In this document: in pieces, positions 11,301-25,830 of the stretch
How positions within the stretch are numbered: the first letter of the stretch is position 1
Layout of the letters: each line of letters begins with the position of its first letter
DNA from: Megachile rotundata
Lineage: Eukaryota; Arthropoda; Insecta; Hymenoptera; Megachilidae
Assembly: GCF_050947335.1 (NCBI RefSeq)
Contig: NW_027473315.1
Coordinates: forward strand, 4,588,001 to 4,652,000
Direction: 5' to 3'
DNA: 64,000 nucleotides
Notes under the pieces: model-generated
Seen by the model: only the letters and a program-made list of their open reading frames with translations
What the model was told of the DNA's origin: nothing
Database searches by the model: none
Position numbers and translations under genes: made by a program

Positions 11301-12310
11301 ATTGTGATTGAATGGTTGTGAGTGTATGATTGTGATTGTATGATTGCGATCGTATGATTGTGATTGCTTGATTGCGATTGTATTATTGTGATTGTATGAT
11401 TGTGATTGTATGATTGTGGTTGTATGATTGTGATTGTATGATTGTTATTGTATGATTGTGGTTGAATGATTGTGAGCGTATTATTGTGATTGTATGATTG
11501 CGATCGTATGATTGTGATTGTTTGACTGCGATTGTATGATTGTGATTGTAAGATTGTGGTTGTATGATTGTGATTGTATGATTGTGATTGTATGTTTGTG
11601 ATTGAATGATTGTGAGTGTATGATTGTGATTGTATAATTGTGATTGTATGTTTGTGATTGAATGATTGTGAGTGTATGATTGTGATTGTATGATTGCGAT
11701 CGTATGATTGTGATTGTATGATTGTGGTTGTATGATTGTGATTGTATGATTGTGATTGTATGATTGTGATTGTATGATTGTGATTGTACGATTATGATTG
11801 TATGTTTGTGATTGTATGATTGTGATGGTATGATTGTGATTGTCTGATTGTGGTTGTATGATTGTGATTGTATGATTGTGATTTCATGATTGTGATTGTA
11901 TGATTGTGATTGTATGATTGTGATTGTACGATTGTGATTGTATGATTGTGATTGAATGATTGTGAGTGTATGCTTGCGATTGTATGATTGCGATCGTATG
12001 ATTGTGATTGCTTGATTGCGATTGTATGATTGTGATAGTATGATTGTGATGGTATGATTGTGATTGTATGATTGTGATTGTATAATTATGATTGTATGAT
12101 TGTGATTGCATGATTGTGATTGTATGATTGTGATTGCATGATTGTGATTGTATGATTGTGATAGTATGATTGTTTTTGTATGATTGTGATTGTATAGTAG
12201 TAAATGTATGATTGTGATCGTATAGTTGTTATTGTATGATTGTGATTGAATGATTGTGAGTGTATGATTGTGATTGTATGATTGTGATTGTATGATTGTG
12301 ATTGTATGAT
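11301..12310 (+). repeat. 1.0 kb tandem duplication, copy 2
   Basis: Second member of the adjacent pair, with the same phrase order: GGTTGTGAG, TTATTG, CGATCG-TGACTGCG-AGATTG, TGTTTG units, CGATTATG (11789), TTTCA (11885), then a TAGTAG marker preceded by ATTGTA. The copies are directly adjacent, which fits unequal exchange between sister arrays. Confidence 0.85.
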
Positions 12311-12980
12311 TGTGATTGAATGATTGTGAGTGTATGATTGTGATTGTATGATTGCGATCGTATGATTGTGATTGTTTGACTGCGATTGTATGATTGTGAT
12401 TGTAAGATTGTGATTGTATGATTGTGATTGTATGATTGTGATCGTATGATTGTTATTGCATGATTGTGATTGAATGATTGTGATTGCTTGATTGCGATTG
12501 TATGATTGTGATTGTATGATTGTGATTGTATGATTGTGATTGCATGATTGTGATTGTATGATTGTGATTGTATGATTGTGATTGTATGATTGTGATTGTA
12601 TGATTGGGATAGTATGATTGTGATTGTATGATTGTGATTGTATGATTGTGAATGAATGATTGTGATTGTATGATTGTGACTGTATGATTGTGATAGTATG
12701 ATTGTTTTTGTATGATTGTGATTCTATAGTAGTAAATGTATGATTGTGATCGTATGGTTGTTATTGTATGATTGTGATTGAATGATTGTGAGTGTATGAT
12801 TGTGATTGTATAATTGTGATTGTATGTTTGTGATTGAATGATTGTGAGTGTATGATTGTGATTGTATGATTGCGATCGTATGATTGTGATTGTATGATTG
12901 TGGTTGTATGATTGTGATTGTATGATTGTGATTGTATGATTGTGATTGTATGATTGTGATTGTATGATTGGGATAGTATG
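12311..12980 (+). repeat. Bridge block between tandem pair and 13 kb duplication
   Basis: Repeats the 5.4-6.0 kb order up to the consensus units near 12,940, then has a lone GGGATAG unit and joins a TTTTTG unit near 12,995. The join has no counterpart at 5.4-6.2 kb, so this looks like a block junction, still exactly in register. Confidence 0.7.
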
Positions 12981-14880
12981 ATTGTGATTGTATGATTGTT
13001 TTTGTATGATTGTGATTACATAGTAGTAATTGTATGATTGTGATTGTATGATTGTTATTGTATGATTGTGATTGAATGATTGTTTTTGTATGATTGTGAT
13101 TCTATAGTAGTAATTGTATGATTGTGATCGTATGGTTGTTATTGTATGATTGTGATTGAATGATTATGAGTGTATGATTGTGATTGTATAATTGTGATTG
13201 TATGTCTGTGATTGAATGATTGTGAGTGTATGATTGTGATTGTATGATTGCGATCGTATGATTGTGATTGTATGATTGTGGTTGTATGATTGTGATTGTA
13301 TGATTGTGATTGTATGATTGTGATTGTACGATTATGATTGTATGATTGTGATTGTATGATTGTGATGGTATGATTGTGATTGTCTGATTGTTGTTGCATG
13401 ATTGTGATTGTATGATTGTGATCGGAAGATTGTGATTGTTTGACTGCGATTGTATGATTGTGATTGAAAGATTGTGATTGTATGATTGTGATTGTATGAT
13501 TGTGATTGCACGATTGTGATTGTATGATTGTGATTGTATGATTGTGATTGTATGATTGTGATCGTATGATTGTTATTGTATGATTGTGATTGAATGGTTG
13601 TGAGTGTATGATTGAGATTGTATGATTGCGATCGTATGATTGTGATTGCTTGATTGCGATTGTATTATTGTGATTGTATGATTGTGATCGTATGATTGTT
13701 ATTGTATGATTGTGAATGAATGATTGTGATTGTATGATTGTGACTGTATGATTGTGATAGTATGATTGTTTTTGTATGATTGTGATTCTATAGTAGTAAA
13801 TGTATGATTGTGATCGTATGGTTGTTATTGTATGATTGTGATTGAATGGTTGTGAGTGTATGATTGTGATTGTATAATTGTGATTGTATGTTTGTGATTG
13901 AATGATTGTGAGTGTATGATTGTGATTGTATGATTGCGATCGTATGATTGTGATTGTATGATTGTGGTTGTATGATTGTGGTTGTATGATTGTGATTGTA
14001 TGATTGTGATTGTATGATTGTGATGGTATGATTGTGATTGTCTGATTGTGGTTGTATGATTGTGATTGTATGATTGCGATCGTATGATTGTGATTGTTTG
14101 ACTGCGATTGTATGATTGTGATTGTAAGATTGTGATTGTATGATTGTGATTGTATGATTGTGATTTCATGATTGTGATTGTATGATTGTGATTGTATGAT
14201 TGTGATTGTACGATTGTGATTGTATGATTGTGATTGAATGGTTGTGAGTGTATGATTGTGATTGTATGATTGCGATCGTATGATTGTGATTGCTTGATTG
14301 CGATTGTATTATTGTGATTGTATGATTGTGATTGTATGATTGTGGTTGTATGATTGTGATTGTATGATTGTTATTGTATGATTGTGGTTGAATGATTGTG
14401 AGCGTATTATTGTGATTGTATGATTGCGATCGTATGATTGTGATTGTTTGACGGCGATTGTATGATTGTGATTGTAAGATTGTGATTGTATGATTGTGAT
14501 TGTATGATTGTGATTGTTTGATTGTGATTGTATGATTGGGAGAGTATGATTGTGATTGTATGATTGTGATTGTATGATTGTGAATGAATGATTGTGATTG
14601 TATGATTGTGACTGTATGATTGTGATAGTATGATTGTTTTTGTATGATTGTGATTCTATAGTAGTAAATGTATGATTGTGATCGTATTGTTGTTATTGTA
14701 TGATTGTGATTGAATGATTGTTTTTGTATGATTGTGATTCTATAGTAGTAATTGTATGATTGTGATCGTATGGTTGTTATTGTATGATTGTGATTGAATG
14801 ATTGTGAGTGTATGATTGTGATTGTATGATTGTGATTGTATGATTGTGATTGAATGATTGTGAGTGTATGATTGTGATTG
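12981..14880 (+). repeat. 1.9 kb block duplicated at 15,893-17,792
   Basis: Offset 2,912 bp (208 units) holds throughout: TTGTTGCATG at 13399/16311, TTTCA at 14169/17081, and the shared variant TGATTGGGAGAGTA at 14535/17447, which I see only in these two copies. Private differences include TGACGGCG near 14,451 (TGACTGCG in the other copy) and GTGATCGGAAG against GCGATCGGAAG near 13,420. The shared rare variant makes this one of the youngest duplications in the window. Confidence 0.88.
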
Positions 14881-15600
14881 TATGATTGTGATTGTATGAT
14901 TGTGATTGTATGATTGGGATAGTATGATTGTGATTGTATGATTGTGATTGTATGATTGTGAATGAATGATTGTGATTGTATGATTGTGACTGTATGATTG
15001 TGATTGTATGATTGTGACTGTATGATTGTGATAGTATGATTGGGATAGTATGATTGTGATTGTATGATTGTGATTGTATGATTGTGAATGAATGATTGTG
15101 ATTGTATGATTGTGATTGTATGATTGGGATAGTATGATTGTGATTGTATGATTGTGATTGTATGATTGTGAATGAATGATTGTGATTGTATGATTGTGAC
15201 TGTATGATTGTGATAGTATGATTGTTTTTGTATGATTGTGATTCTATAGTAGTAAATGTATGATTGTGATCGTATGGTTGTTATTGTATGATTGTGATTG
15301 AATGATTGTGAGTGTATGATTGTGATTGTATAATTGTGATTGTATGTTTGTGATTGAATGATTGTGAGTGTATGATTGTGATTGTATGATTGCGATCGTA
15401 TGATTGTGATTGTATGATTGTGGTTGTATGATTGTGATTGTATGATTGTGATTGTATGATTGTGATTGTATGATTGTGATTGTATGATTGGGATAGTATG
15501 ATTGTGATTGTATGATTGTGATTGTATGATTGTGAATGAATGATTGTGATTGTATGATTGTGACTGTATGATTGTGATAGTATGATTGTTTTTGTATGAT
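14881..15600 (+). repeat. Local short-period expansion of the GGGATAG phrase
   Basis: GGGATAG units start at 14911, 15037, 15121 and 15485, spaced 126 bp (9 units), 84 bp (6 units) and 364 bp (26 units). The first three sit much closer together than elsewhere and carry truncated versions of the same phrase. The last 0.4 kb returns to the normal TAGTAG and CGATCG order. This looks like a small slippage or unequal-exchange hotspot. Confidence 0.8.
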
Positions 15601-17060
15601 TGTGATTCTATAGTAGTAAATGTATGATTGTGATTGTATGATTGTGATTGTATGATTGTGATAGTATGATTGTGATTGTATGATTGTGATTGTATGATTG
15701 TGGTTGTATGATTGTGATTGTATGATTGTGATTGTTTGATTGCGATTCTATAGTAGTAATTGTATGATTGTGATCGTATGATTGTTATTGTATGATTGTG
15801 ATTGAATGATTTTGAGTGTATGATTGTGATTGTATGATTGCGATCGTATGATTGCGATTGAATGATTGTGATTGTTTGATTGCGATTGTATGATTGTGAT
15901 TGTATGATTGTTTTTGTATGATTGTGATTACATAGTAGTAATTGTATGATTGTGATTGTATGATTGTTATTGTATGATTGTGATTGAATGATTGTTTTTG
16001 TATGATTGTGATTCTATAGTAGTAATTGTATGATTGTGATCGTATGGTTGTTATTGTATGATTGTGATTGAATGATTATGAGTGTATGATTGTGATTGTA
16101 TAATTGTGATTGTATGTCTGTGATTGAATGATTGTGAGTGTATGATTGTGATTGTATGATTGCGATCGTATGATTGTGATTGTATGATTGTGGTTGTATG
16201 ATTGTGATTGTATGATTGTGATTGTATGATTGTGATTGTACGATTATGATTGTATGATTGTGATTGTATGATTGTGATGGTATGATTGTGATTGTCTGAT
16301 TGTTGTTGCATGATTGTGATTGTATGATTGCGATCGGAAGATTGTGATTGTTTGACTGCGATTGTATGATTGTGATTGAAAGATTGTGATTGTATGATTG
16401 TGATTGTATGATTGTGATTGCACGATTGTGATTGTATGATTGTGATTGTATGATTGTGATTGTATGATTGTGATCGTATGATTGTTATTGTATGATTGTG
16501 ATTGAATGGTTGTGAGTGTATGATTGAGATTGTATGATTGCGATCGTATGATTGTGATTGCTTGATTGCGATTGTATTATTGTGATTGTATGATTGTGAT
16601 CGTATGATTGTTATTGTATGATTGTGAATGAATGATTGTGATTGTATGATTGTGACTGTATGATTGTGATAGTATGATTGTTTTTGTATGATTGTGATTC
16701 TATAGTAGTAAATGTATGATTGTGATCGTATGGTTGTTATTGTATGATTGTGATTGAATGGTTGTGAGTGTATGATTGTGATTGTATAATTGTGATTGTA
16801 TGTTTGTGATTGAATGATTGTGAGTGTATGATTGTGATTGTATGATTGCGATCGTATGATTGTGATTGTATGATTGTGGTTGTATGATTGTGGTTGTATG
16901 ATTGTGATTGTATGATTGTGATTGTATGATTGTGATGGTATGATTGTGATTGTCTGATTGTGGTTGTATGATTGTGATTGTATGATTGCGATCGTATGAT
17001 TGTGATTGTTTGACTGCGATTGTATGATTGTGATTGTAAGATTGTGATTGTATGATTGTG
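15601..17060 (+). repeat. Downstream copy of the 8.74 kb block
   Basis: Carries the same unit order as 8741-10200 (offset 6,860) and, from 15.89 kb, as 12,981 onward (offset 2,912). It holds the GATTACA marker, TGTCTGTGATTG, TTGTTGCATG at 16311, an AGATTG unit preceded by GAA, and TGATTGAGATTG near 16,525. The left join at about 15,620 fuses a marker with AAATGTA directly to consensus units and TGATAG. Confidence 0.82.
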
Positions 17061-19170
17061 ATTGTATGATTGTGATTTCATGATTGTGATTGTATGATTG
17101 TGATTGTATGATTGTGATTGTACGATTGTGATTGTATGATTGTGATTGAATGGTTGTGAGTGTATGATTGTGATTGTATGATTGCGATCGTATGATTGTG
17201 ATTGCTTGATTGCGATTGTATTATTGTGATTGTATGATTGTGATTGTATGATTGTGGTTGTATGATTGTGATTGTATGATTGTTATTGTATGATTGTGGT
17301 TGAATGATTGTGAGCGTATTATTGTGATTGTATGATTGCGATCGTATGATTGTGATTGTTTGACTGCGATTGTATGATTGTGATTGTAAGATTGTGATTG
17401 TATGATTGTGATTGTATGATTGTGATTGTTTGATTGTGATTGTATGATTGGGAGAGTATGATTGTGATTGTATGATTGTGATTGTATGATTGTGAATGAA
17501 TGATTGTGATTGTATGATTGTGACTGTATGATTGTGATAGTATGATTGTTTTTGTATGATTGTGATTCTATAGTAGTAAATGTATGATTGTGATCGTATT
17601 GTTGTTATTGTATGATTGTGATTGAATGATTGTTTTTGTATGATTGTGATTCTATAGTAGTAATTGTATGATTGTGATCGTATGGTTGTTATTGTATGAT
17701 TGTGATTGAATGATTGTGAGTGTATGATTGTGATTGTATGATTGTGATTGTATGATTGTGATTGAATGATTGTGAGTGTATGATTGTGATTGTATGATTG
17801 CGATCGTATGATTGTGATTGTTTGACTGCGATTGTATGATTGTGATTGTAAGATTGTGATTGTATGATTGTGATTGTATGATTGTGATCGTATGATTGTT
17901 ATTGTATGATTGTGGTTGAATGATTGTGAGCGTATTATTGTGATTGTATGATTGCGATCGTATGATTGTGATTGCTTGATTGCGATTGTATGATTGTGAT
18001 TGTATGATTGTGATTGTATGACTGTGATTGTATGATTGTGATTGTACGATTATGATTGTATGTTTGTGATTGTATGATTGTGATGGTATGATTGTGATTG
18101 TCTGATTGTGGTTGTATGATTGTGATTGTATGATTGCGATCGTATGATTGTGATTGTTTGACTGCGATTGTATGATTGTGATTGTAAGATTGTGATTGTA
18201 TGATTGTGATTGTATGATTGTGATTGTGTGATTGTGATTGTATGATTGGGATAGTATGATTGTGATTGTATGATTGTGATTGTATGATTGTGAATGAATG
18301 ATTGTGATTGTATGATTGTGACTGTATGATTGTGTTTGAATGATTGTGAGTGTATGATTGTGATTGTTTGACTGCGATTGTATGATTGTGATTGTAAGAT
18401 TGTGATTGTATGATTGTGATTGTATGATTGTGATTGTGTGATTGTGATTGTATGATTGGGATAGTATGATTGTGATTGTATGATTGTGATTGTATGATTG
18501 TGAATGAATGATTGTGATTGTATGATTGTGACTGTATGATTGTGATTGAATGATTGTGAGTGTATGATTGTGATTGTATGATTGCGATCGTATGATTGTG
18601 ATTGTATGATTGTGGTTGTATGATTGTGATTGTATGATTGTGATTGTATGTTTGTGATTGAATGATTGTGAGTGTATGATTGTGATTGTATAATTGTGAT
18701 TGTATGTTTGTGATTGAATGATTGTGAGTGTATGATTGTGATTGTATGATTGCGATCGTATGATTGTGATTGTATGATTGTGGTTGTATGATTGTGATTG
18801 TATGATTGTGATTGTATGATTGTGATTGTATGATTGTGATTGTACGATTATGATTGTATGTTTGTGATTGTATGATTGTGATGGTATGATTGTGATTGTC
18901 TGATTGTGGTTGTATGATTGTGATTGTATGATTGTGATTTCATGATTGTGATTGTATGATTGTGATTGTATGATTGTGATTGTACGATTGTGATTGTATG
19001 ATTGTGATTGAATGATTGTGAGTGTATGCTTGCGATTGTATGATTGCGATCGTATGATTGTGATTGCTTGATTGCGATTGTATGATTGTGATAGTATGAT
19101 TGTGATGGTATGATTGTGATTGTATGATTGTGATTGTATAATTATGATTGTATGATTGTGATTGCATGAT
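17061..19170 (+). repeat. 2.1 kb block duplicated at 24,159-26,268
   Basis: Offset 7,098 bp (507 units) is constant from TTTCA at 17081/24179 to the TTTCA phrase at 18941/26041 (within 2 bp by landmark choice) and its end at 19167/26265. Both copies contain the 210-bp tandem pair of GGGATAG phrases. They differ at single bases: TGTGTTTGAATG near 18,331 against TGTGTCTGAATG near 25,429; GGGAGAG against GGGATAG; TGATTC against TGATTG near 25,075; and TAAGATTG against TATGATTG near 26,221. Confidence 0.87.
18130..18560 (+). repeat. 210-bp (15-unit) tandem pair
   Basis: The run TGACTGCG, AGATTG, two consensus units, a unit ending GTG, GGGATAG phrase and GACTG unit appears twice, 210 bp apart (GGGATAG at 18243 and 18453). 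Equivalent 210-bp pairs lie at 25341/25551, 31377/31587 and 35985/36195. Confidence 0.85.
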
Positions 19171-19200
19171 TGTGATCGTATGATTGTGATTGTATGATTG

Positions 19201-22200
19201 TGGTTGTATGATTGTGATTGTATGATTGGGATAGTATGATTGTGATTGTATGATTGTGATTGTATGATTGTGAATGAATGATTGTGATTGTATGATTGTG
19301 ACTGTATGATTGTGATAGTATGATTGTTTTTGTATGATTGTGATTCTATAGTAGTAAATGTATGATTGTGATCGTATGGTTGTTATTGTATGATTGTGAT
19401 TGAATGATTGTGAGTGTATGATTGTGATTGTATAATTGTGATTGTATGTTTGTGATTGAATGATTGTGAGTGTATGATTGTGATTGTATGATTGCGATCG
19501 TATGATTGTGATTGTATGATTGTGGTTGTATGATTGTGATTGTATGATTGTGATTGTATGATTGTGATTGTACGATTATGATTGTATGTTTGTGATTGTA
19601 TGATTGTGATGGTATGATTGTGATTGTCTGATTGTGGTTGTATGATTGTGATTGTATGATTGCGATCGTATGATTGTGATTGTTTGACTGCGATTGTATG
19701 ATTGTGATTGTAAGATTGTGATTGTATGATTGTGATTGTATGATTGTGATTGTATGATTGTGATTGTATGATTGTGATTGTATGATTGGGATAGTATGAT
19801 TGTGATTGTATGATTGTGATTGTATGATTGTGAATGAATGATTGTGATTGTATGATTGTGACTGTATGATTGTGATAGTATGATTGTTTTTGTATGATTG
19901 TGATTCTATAGTAGTAAATGTATGATTGTGATCGTATGGTTGTTATTGTATGATTGTTATTGAATGATTGTTTTTGTATGATTGTGATTCTATACTAGTA
20001 ATTGTATGATTGTGATCGTATGGTTGTTATTGTATGATTGTGATTGAATGATTGTGAGTGTATGATTGTGATTGTATGATTGCGATCGTATGATTGTGAT
20101 TGTATGATTGTGGTTGTATGATTGTGATTGTATGATTGTGATTGTATGATTGTGATTGTATGATTGTGATTGTACGATTATGATTGTATGTTTGTGATTG
20201 TATGATTGTGATGGTATGATTGTGATTGTCTGATTGTGGTTGTATGGTTGTGATTGTATGATTGCGATCGTATGATTGTGATTGTTTGACTGCGATTGTA
20301 TGATTGTGATTGCAAGATTGTGATTGTATGATTGTGATTGTATGATTGTGATTTCATGATTGTGATTGTATGATTGTGATTGTATGATTGTGATTGTACG
20401 ATTGTGATTGTATGATTGTGATTGAATGATTGTGAGTGTATGCTTGCGATTGTATGATTGCGATCGTATGATTGTGATTGCTTGATTGCGATTGTATGAT
20501 TGTGATTGTATGATTGTGATTGTATGACTGTGATTGTATGATTGTGATTGCATGATTGTGATTGTATGATTGTGATTGTATGATTGTGATTGTATGATTG
20601 TGATAGTATGATTGTGATTGTATGATTGTTTTTGTATGATTGTGATTCTATAGTAGTAATTGTATGATTGTGATCGTATGGTTGTTATTGTATGATTGTG
20701 ATTGAATGATTGTGAGTGTATGATTGTGATTGTATGATTGTGATTGTATGATTGTGATTGAATGATTGTGAGTGTATGATTGTGATTGCATGATTGCGAT
20801 CGTATGATTGTGATTGTTTGACTGCGATTGTATGATTGTGATTGTAAGATTGTGATTGTATGATTGTGATTGTATGATTGTGATCGTATGATTGTTATTG
20901 TATGATTGTGGTTGAATGATTGTGAGCGTATTATTGTGATTGTATGATTGCGATCGTATGATTGTGATTGCTTGATTGCGATTGTATGATTGTGATTGTA
21001 TGATTGTGATTGTATGACTGTGATTGTATGATTGTGATTGTACGATTATGATTGTATGTTTGTGATTGTATGATTGTGATGGTATGATTGTGATTGTCTG
21101 ATTGTGGTTGTATGATTGTGATTGTATGATTGCGATCGTATGATTGTGATTGTTTGACTGCGATTGTATGATTGTGATTGTAAGATTGTGATTGTATGAT
21201 TGTGATTGTATGATTGTGATTGTGTGATTGTGATTGTATGATTGTGATTGTGTGATAGTGATTGTATGATTGGGATAGTATGATTGTGATTGTATGATTG
21301 TGATTGTATGATTGTGAATGAATGATTGTGATTGTATGATTGTGACTGTATGATTGTGATTGAATGATTGTGAGTGTATGATTGTGATTGTATGATTGCG
21401 ATCGTATGATTGTGATTGTATGATTGTGATTGTATGATTGTGATTGTATGATTGTGATTGTATGATTGTGATTGTACGATTGTGATTGTATGATTGTGAT
21501 TGAATGATTGTGAGTGTATGCTTGCGATTGTATGATTGCGATCGTATGATTGTGATTGCTTGATTGCGATTGTATGATTGTGATTGTATGATTGTGATTG
21601 TATGATTGTGATTGTATGATTGTGATTGTATGATTGTGATTGTATGATTGTGATTGTATGATTGTGATTGCATGATTGTGATTGTATGATTGTGATTGTA
21701 TGATTGTGATTGTATGATTGTGATTGTATGATTGTGATAGTATGATTGTGATTGTATGATTGTGATTGTATGATTGTGGTTGTATGATTGTGATTGTATG
21801 ATTGTGATTGTTTGATTGCGATTCTATAGTAGTAATTGTATGATTGTGATCGTATGATTGTTATTGTATGATTGTGATTGAATGATTTTGAGTGTATGAT
21901 TGTGATTGTATGATTGCGATTGTATGATTGCGATTGAATGATTGTGATTGTTTGATTGCGATTGTATGATTGTGATTGTATGATTGTTTTTGTATGATTG
22001 TGATTACATAGTAGTAATTGTATGATTGTGATTGTATGATTGTTATTGTATGATTGTGATTGAATGATTGTTTTTGTATGATTGTGATTCTATAGTAGTA
22101 ATTGTATGATTGTGATCGTATGGTTGTTATTGTATGATTGTGATTGAATGATTATGAGTGTATGATTGTGATTGTATAATTGTGATTGTATGTCTGTGAT

Positions 22201-22970
22201 TGAATGATTGTGAGTGTATGATTGTGATTGTATGATTGCGATCGTATGATTGTGATTGTATGATTGTGGTTGTATGATTGTGATTGTATGATTGTGATTG
22301 TATGATTGTGATTGTACGATTATGATTGTATGATTGTGATTGTATGATTGTGATGGTATGATTGTGATTGTCTGATTGTTGTTGCATGATTGTGATTGTA
22401 TGATTGCGATCGGAAGATTGTGATTGTTTGACTGCGATTGTATGATTGTGATTGAAAGATTGTGATTGTATGATTGTGATTGTATGATTGTGATTGCACG
22501 ATTGTGATTGTATGATTGTGATTGTATGATTGTGATTGTATGATTGTGATCGTATGATTGTTATTGTATGATTGTGATTGAATGGTTGTGAGTGTATGAT
22601 TGAGATTGTATGATTGCGATCGTATGATTGTGATTGCTTGATTGCGATTGTATTATTGTGATTGTATGATTGTGATCGTATGATTATTATTGTATGATTG
22701 TGAATGAATGATTGTGATTGTATGCTTGTGACTGTATGATTGTGATAGTATGATTGTTTTTGTATGATTGTGATTCTATAGTAGTAAATGTATGATTGTG
22801 ATCGTATGGTTGTTATTGTATGATTGTGATTGAATGGTTGTGAGTGTATGATTGTGATTGTATAATTGTGATTGTATGTTTGTGATTGAATGATTGTGAG
22901 TGTATGATTGTGATTGTATGATTGCGATCGTATGATTGTGATTGTATGATTGTGGTTGTATGATTGTGAT
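19201..22970 (+). repeat. Downstream copy of the 6.2-10.0 kb block
   Basis: Carries GGGATAG, TAGTAG, CGATTATG (19573, 20175, 21053), TACTAG (19993) and GATTACA markers in the order of 6.18-10.02 kb. Compared with that block it has an extra TTTCA phrase at 20357 and lacks the TGTTTG stretch after about 21,430. Near 21,914 a CGATCG unit has reverted to CGATTG. The right edge is near 22,965, where a unit ending GCA opens the next block. Confidence 0.85.
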
Positions 22971-24160
22971 TGCATGATTGTGATTGTATGATTGTGATTG
23001 TATGATTGTGATTGTACGATTATGATTGTATGTTTGTGATTGTATGATTGTGATGGTATGATTGTGATTGTCTGATTGTGGTTGTATGATTGTGATTGTA
23101 TGATTGCGATCGTATGATTGTGATTGTATGATTGTGATTGTATGATTGTGATTGCATGATTGTGATTGTATGATTGTGATTGTATGATTGTGATTGTATG
23201 ATTGTGATAGTATGATTGTGATTGTATGATTGTTCTTGTATGATTGTGATTCTATAGTAGTAATTGTATGATTGTGATCGTATGATTGTTATTGTATGAT
23301 TGTGATTGAATGATTGTGATTGCTTGATCGCGATTGTATGATTGTGATTGTATGATTGTGATCGTATGATTGTTATTGTATGATTGTGATTGAATGGTTG
23401 TCAGTGTATGATTGTGACTGTATGATTGCGATCGTATGATTGTGATTGCTTGATTGCGATTGTATTATTGTGATTGTATGATTGTGATTGTATGATTGTG
23501 GTTGTATGATTGTGATTGTATGATTGTGATCGTATGATTGTGATTGTATGATTGTGATTGAATGATTGTGAGTGTATGATTGTGATTGTATGATTGCGAT
23601 CGTATGATTGTGATTGTTTGATTGGGATTCTATAGTAGTAATTGTATGATTGTGATCGTATGATTGTTATTGTATGATTGTGATTGAATGATTTTGAGTG
23701 TATGATTGTGATTGTATGATTGCGATCGTATGATTGTGATTGAATGATTGTGAGTGTATGATTGCGATTGTATGATTGTGATAGTATGATTGTTTTTGTG
23801 TGATTGTGATTGTATAGTGGTAATTGTATGATTGTGATTGTATGATTGTGATTGTATGATTGTGATTGAATGATTGTGAGTGTATGATTGTGATTGTATG
23901 ATTGCGATCGTATGATTGTGATTGTTTGACTGCGATTGTAAGATTGTGATTGTATGATTGCGATCGTATGATTTTGATTGTATGATTGTGGTTGTTTGAT
24001 TGTGATTGTATGATTGTGATTGTATGATTGTGATGGTATGATTGTGATCGTCTGATTGTGGTTGTATGATTGTGATTGTATGATTGCGATCGTATGATTG
24101 TGATTGTTTGACTGCGATTGTATGATTGTGATTGTAAGATTGTGATTGTATGATTGTGAT
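22971..24160 (+). repeat. TTCTTG block plus a rearranged stretch
   Basis: 22.97-23.70 kb is the TTCTTG block (unit at 23227) seen at 2.6-3.35 kb. It has private changes TTGTCAGTG near 23,401 and TGATTGGGATTC near 23,627. After 23.70 kb the phrases are shuffled: a TTTTTGTGTGATTG unit pair near 23,795, the degraded marker TAGTGGTAATTGTA near 23,815 (also at 3403), TAAGATTG, and TGATTTTGATTG near 23,965. It is one of the more diverged kilobases in the array. Confidence 0.78.
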
Positions 24161-25830
24161 TGTATGATTGTGATTTCATGATTGTGATTGTATGATTGTG
24201 ATTGTATGATTGTGATTGTACGATTGTGATTGTATGATTGTGATTGAATGGTTGTGAGTGTATGATTGTGATTGTATGATTGCGATCGTATGATTGTGAT
24301 TGCTTGATTGCGATTGTATTATTGTGATTGTATGATTGTGATTGTATGATTGTGGTTGTATGATTGTGATTGTATGATTGTTATTGTATGATTGTGGTTG
24401 AATGATTGTGAGCGTATTATTGTGATTGTATGATTGCGATCGTATGATTGTGATTGTTTGACTGCGATTGTATGATTGTGATTGTAAGATTGTGATTGTA
24501 TGATTGTGATTGTATGATTGTGATTGTTTGATTGTGATTGTATGATTGGGATAGTATGATTGTGATTGTATGATTGTGATTGTATGATTGTGAATGAATG
24601 ATTGTGATTGTATGATTGTGACTGTATGATTGTGATAGTATGATTGTTTTTGTATGATTGTGATTCTATAGTAGTAAATGTATGATTGTGATCGTATTGT
24701 TGTTATTGTATGATTGTGATTGAATGATTGTTTTTGTATGATTGTGATTCTATAGTAGTAATTGTATGATTGTGATCGTATGGTTGTTATTGTATGATTG
24801 TGATTGAATGATTGTGAGTGTATGATTGTGATTGTATGATTGTGATTGTATGATTGTGATTGAATGATTGTGAGTGTATGATTGTGATTGTATGATTGCG
24901 ATCGTATGATTGTGATTGTTTGACTGCGATTGTATGATTGTGATTGTAAGATTGTGATTGTATGATTGTGATTGTATGATTGTGATCGTATGATTGTTAT
25001 TGTATGATTGTGGTTGAATGATTGTGAGCGTATTATTGTGATTGTATGATTGCGATCGTATGATTGTGATTGCTTGATTCCGATTGTATGATTGTGATTG
25101 TATGATTGTGATTGTATGACTGTGATTGTATGATTGTGATTGTACGATTATGATTGTATGTTTGTGATTGTATGATTGTGATGGTATGATTGCGATTGTC
25201 TGATTGTGGTTGTATGATTGTGATTGTATGATTGCGATCGTATGATTGTGATTGTTTGACTGCGATTGTATGATTGTGATTGTAAGATTGTGATTGTATG
25301 ATTGTGATTGTATGATTGTGATTGTGTGATTGTGATTGTATGATTGGGATAGTATGATTGTGATTGTATGATTGTGATTGTATGATTGTGAATGAATGAT
25401 TGTGATTGTATGATTGTGACTGTATGATTGTGTCTGAATGATTGTGAGTGTATGATTGTGATTGTTTGACTGCGATTGTATGATTGTGATTGTAAGATTG
25501 TGATTGTATGATTGTGATTGTATGATTGTGATTGTGTGATTGTGATTGTATGATTGGGATAGTATGATTGTGATTGTATGATTGTGATTGTATGATTGTG
25601 AATGAATGATTGTGATTGTATGATTGTGACTGTATGATTGTGATTGAATGATTGTGAGTGTATGATTGTGATTGTATGATTGCGATCGTATGATTGTGAT
25701 TGTATGATTGTGGTTGTATGATTGTGATTGTATGATTGTGATTGTATGTTTGTGATTGAATGATTGTGAGTGTATGATTGTGATTGTATAATTGTGATTG
25801 TATGTTTGTGATTGAATGATTGTGAGTGTA
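24161..25830 (+). repeat. Downstream copy of 17.06-18.73 kb
   Basis: Follows 17,061 onward at offset 7,098 bp. It includes the TATTGTTGTT junction near 24,695 and the 210-bp GGGATAG pair at 25341/25551. It also parallels 30.45-31.55 kb and 57.28-58.25 kb through the GGTTGAATG, GAGCG, TTATTG and CGATCG order. Confidence 0.82.
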
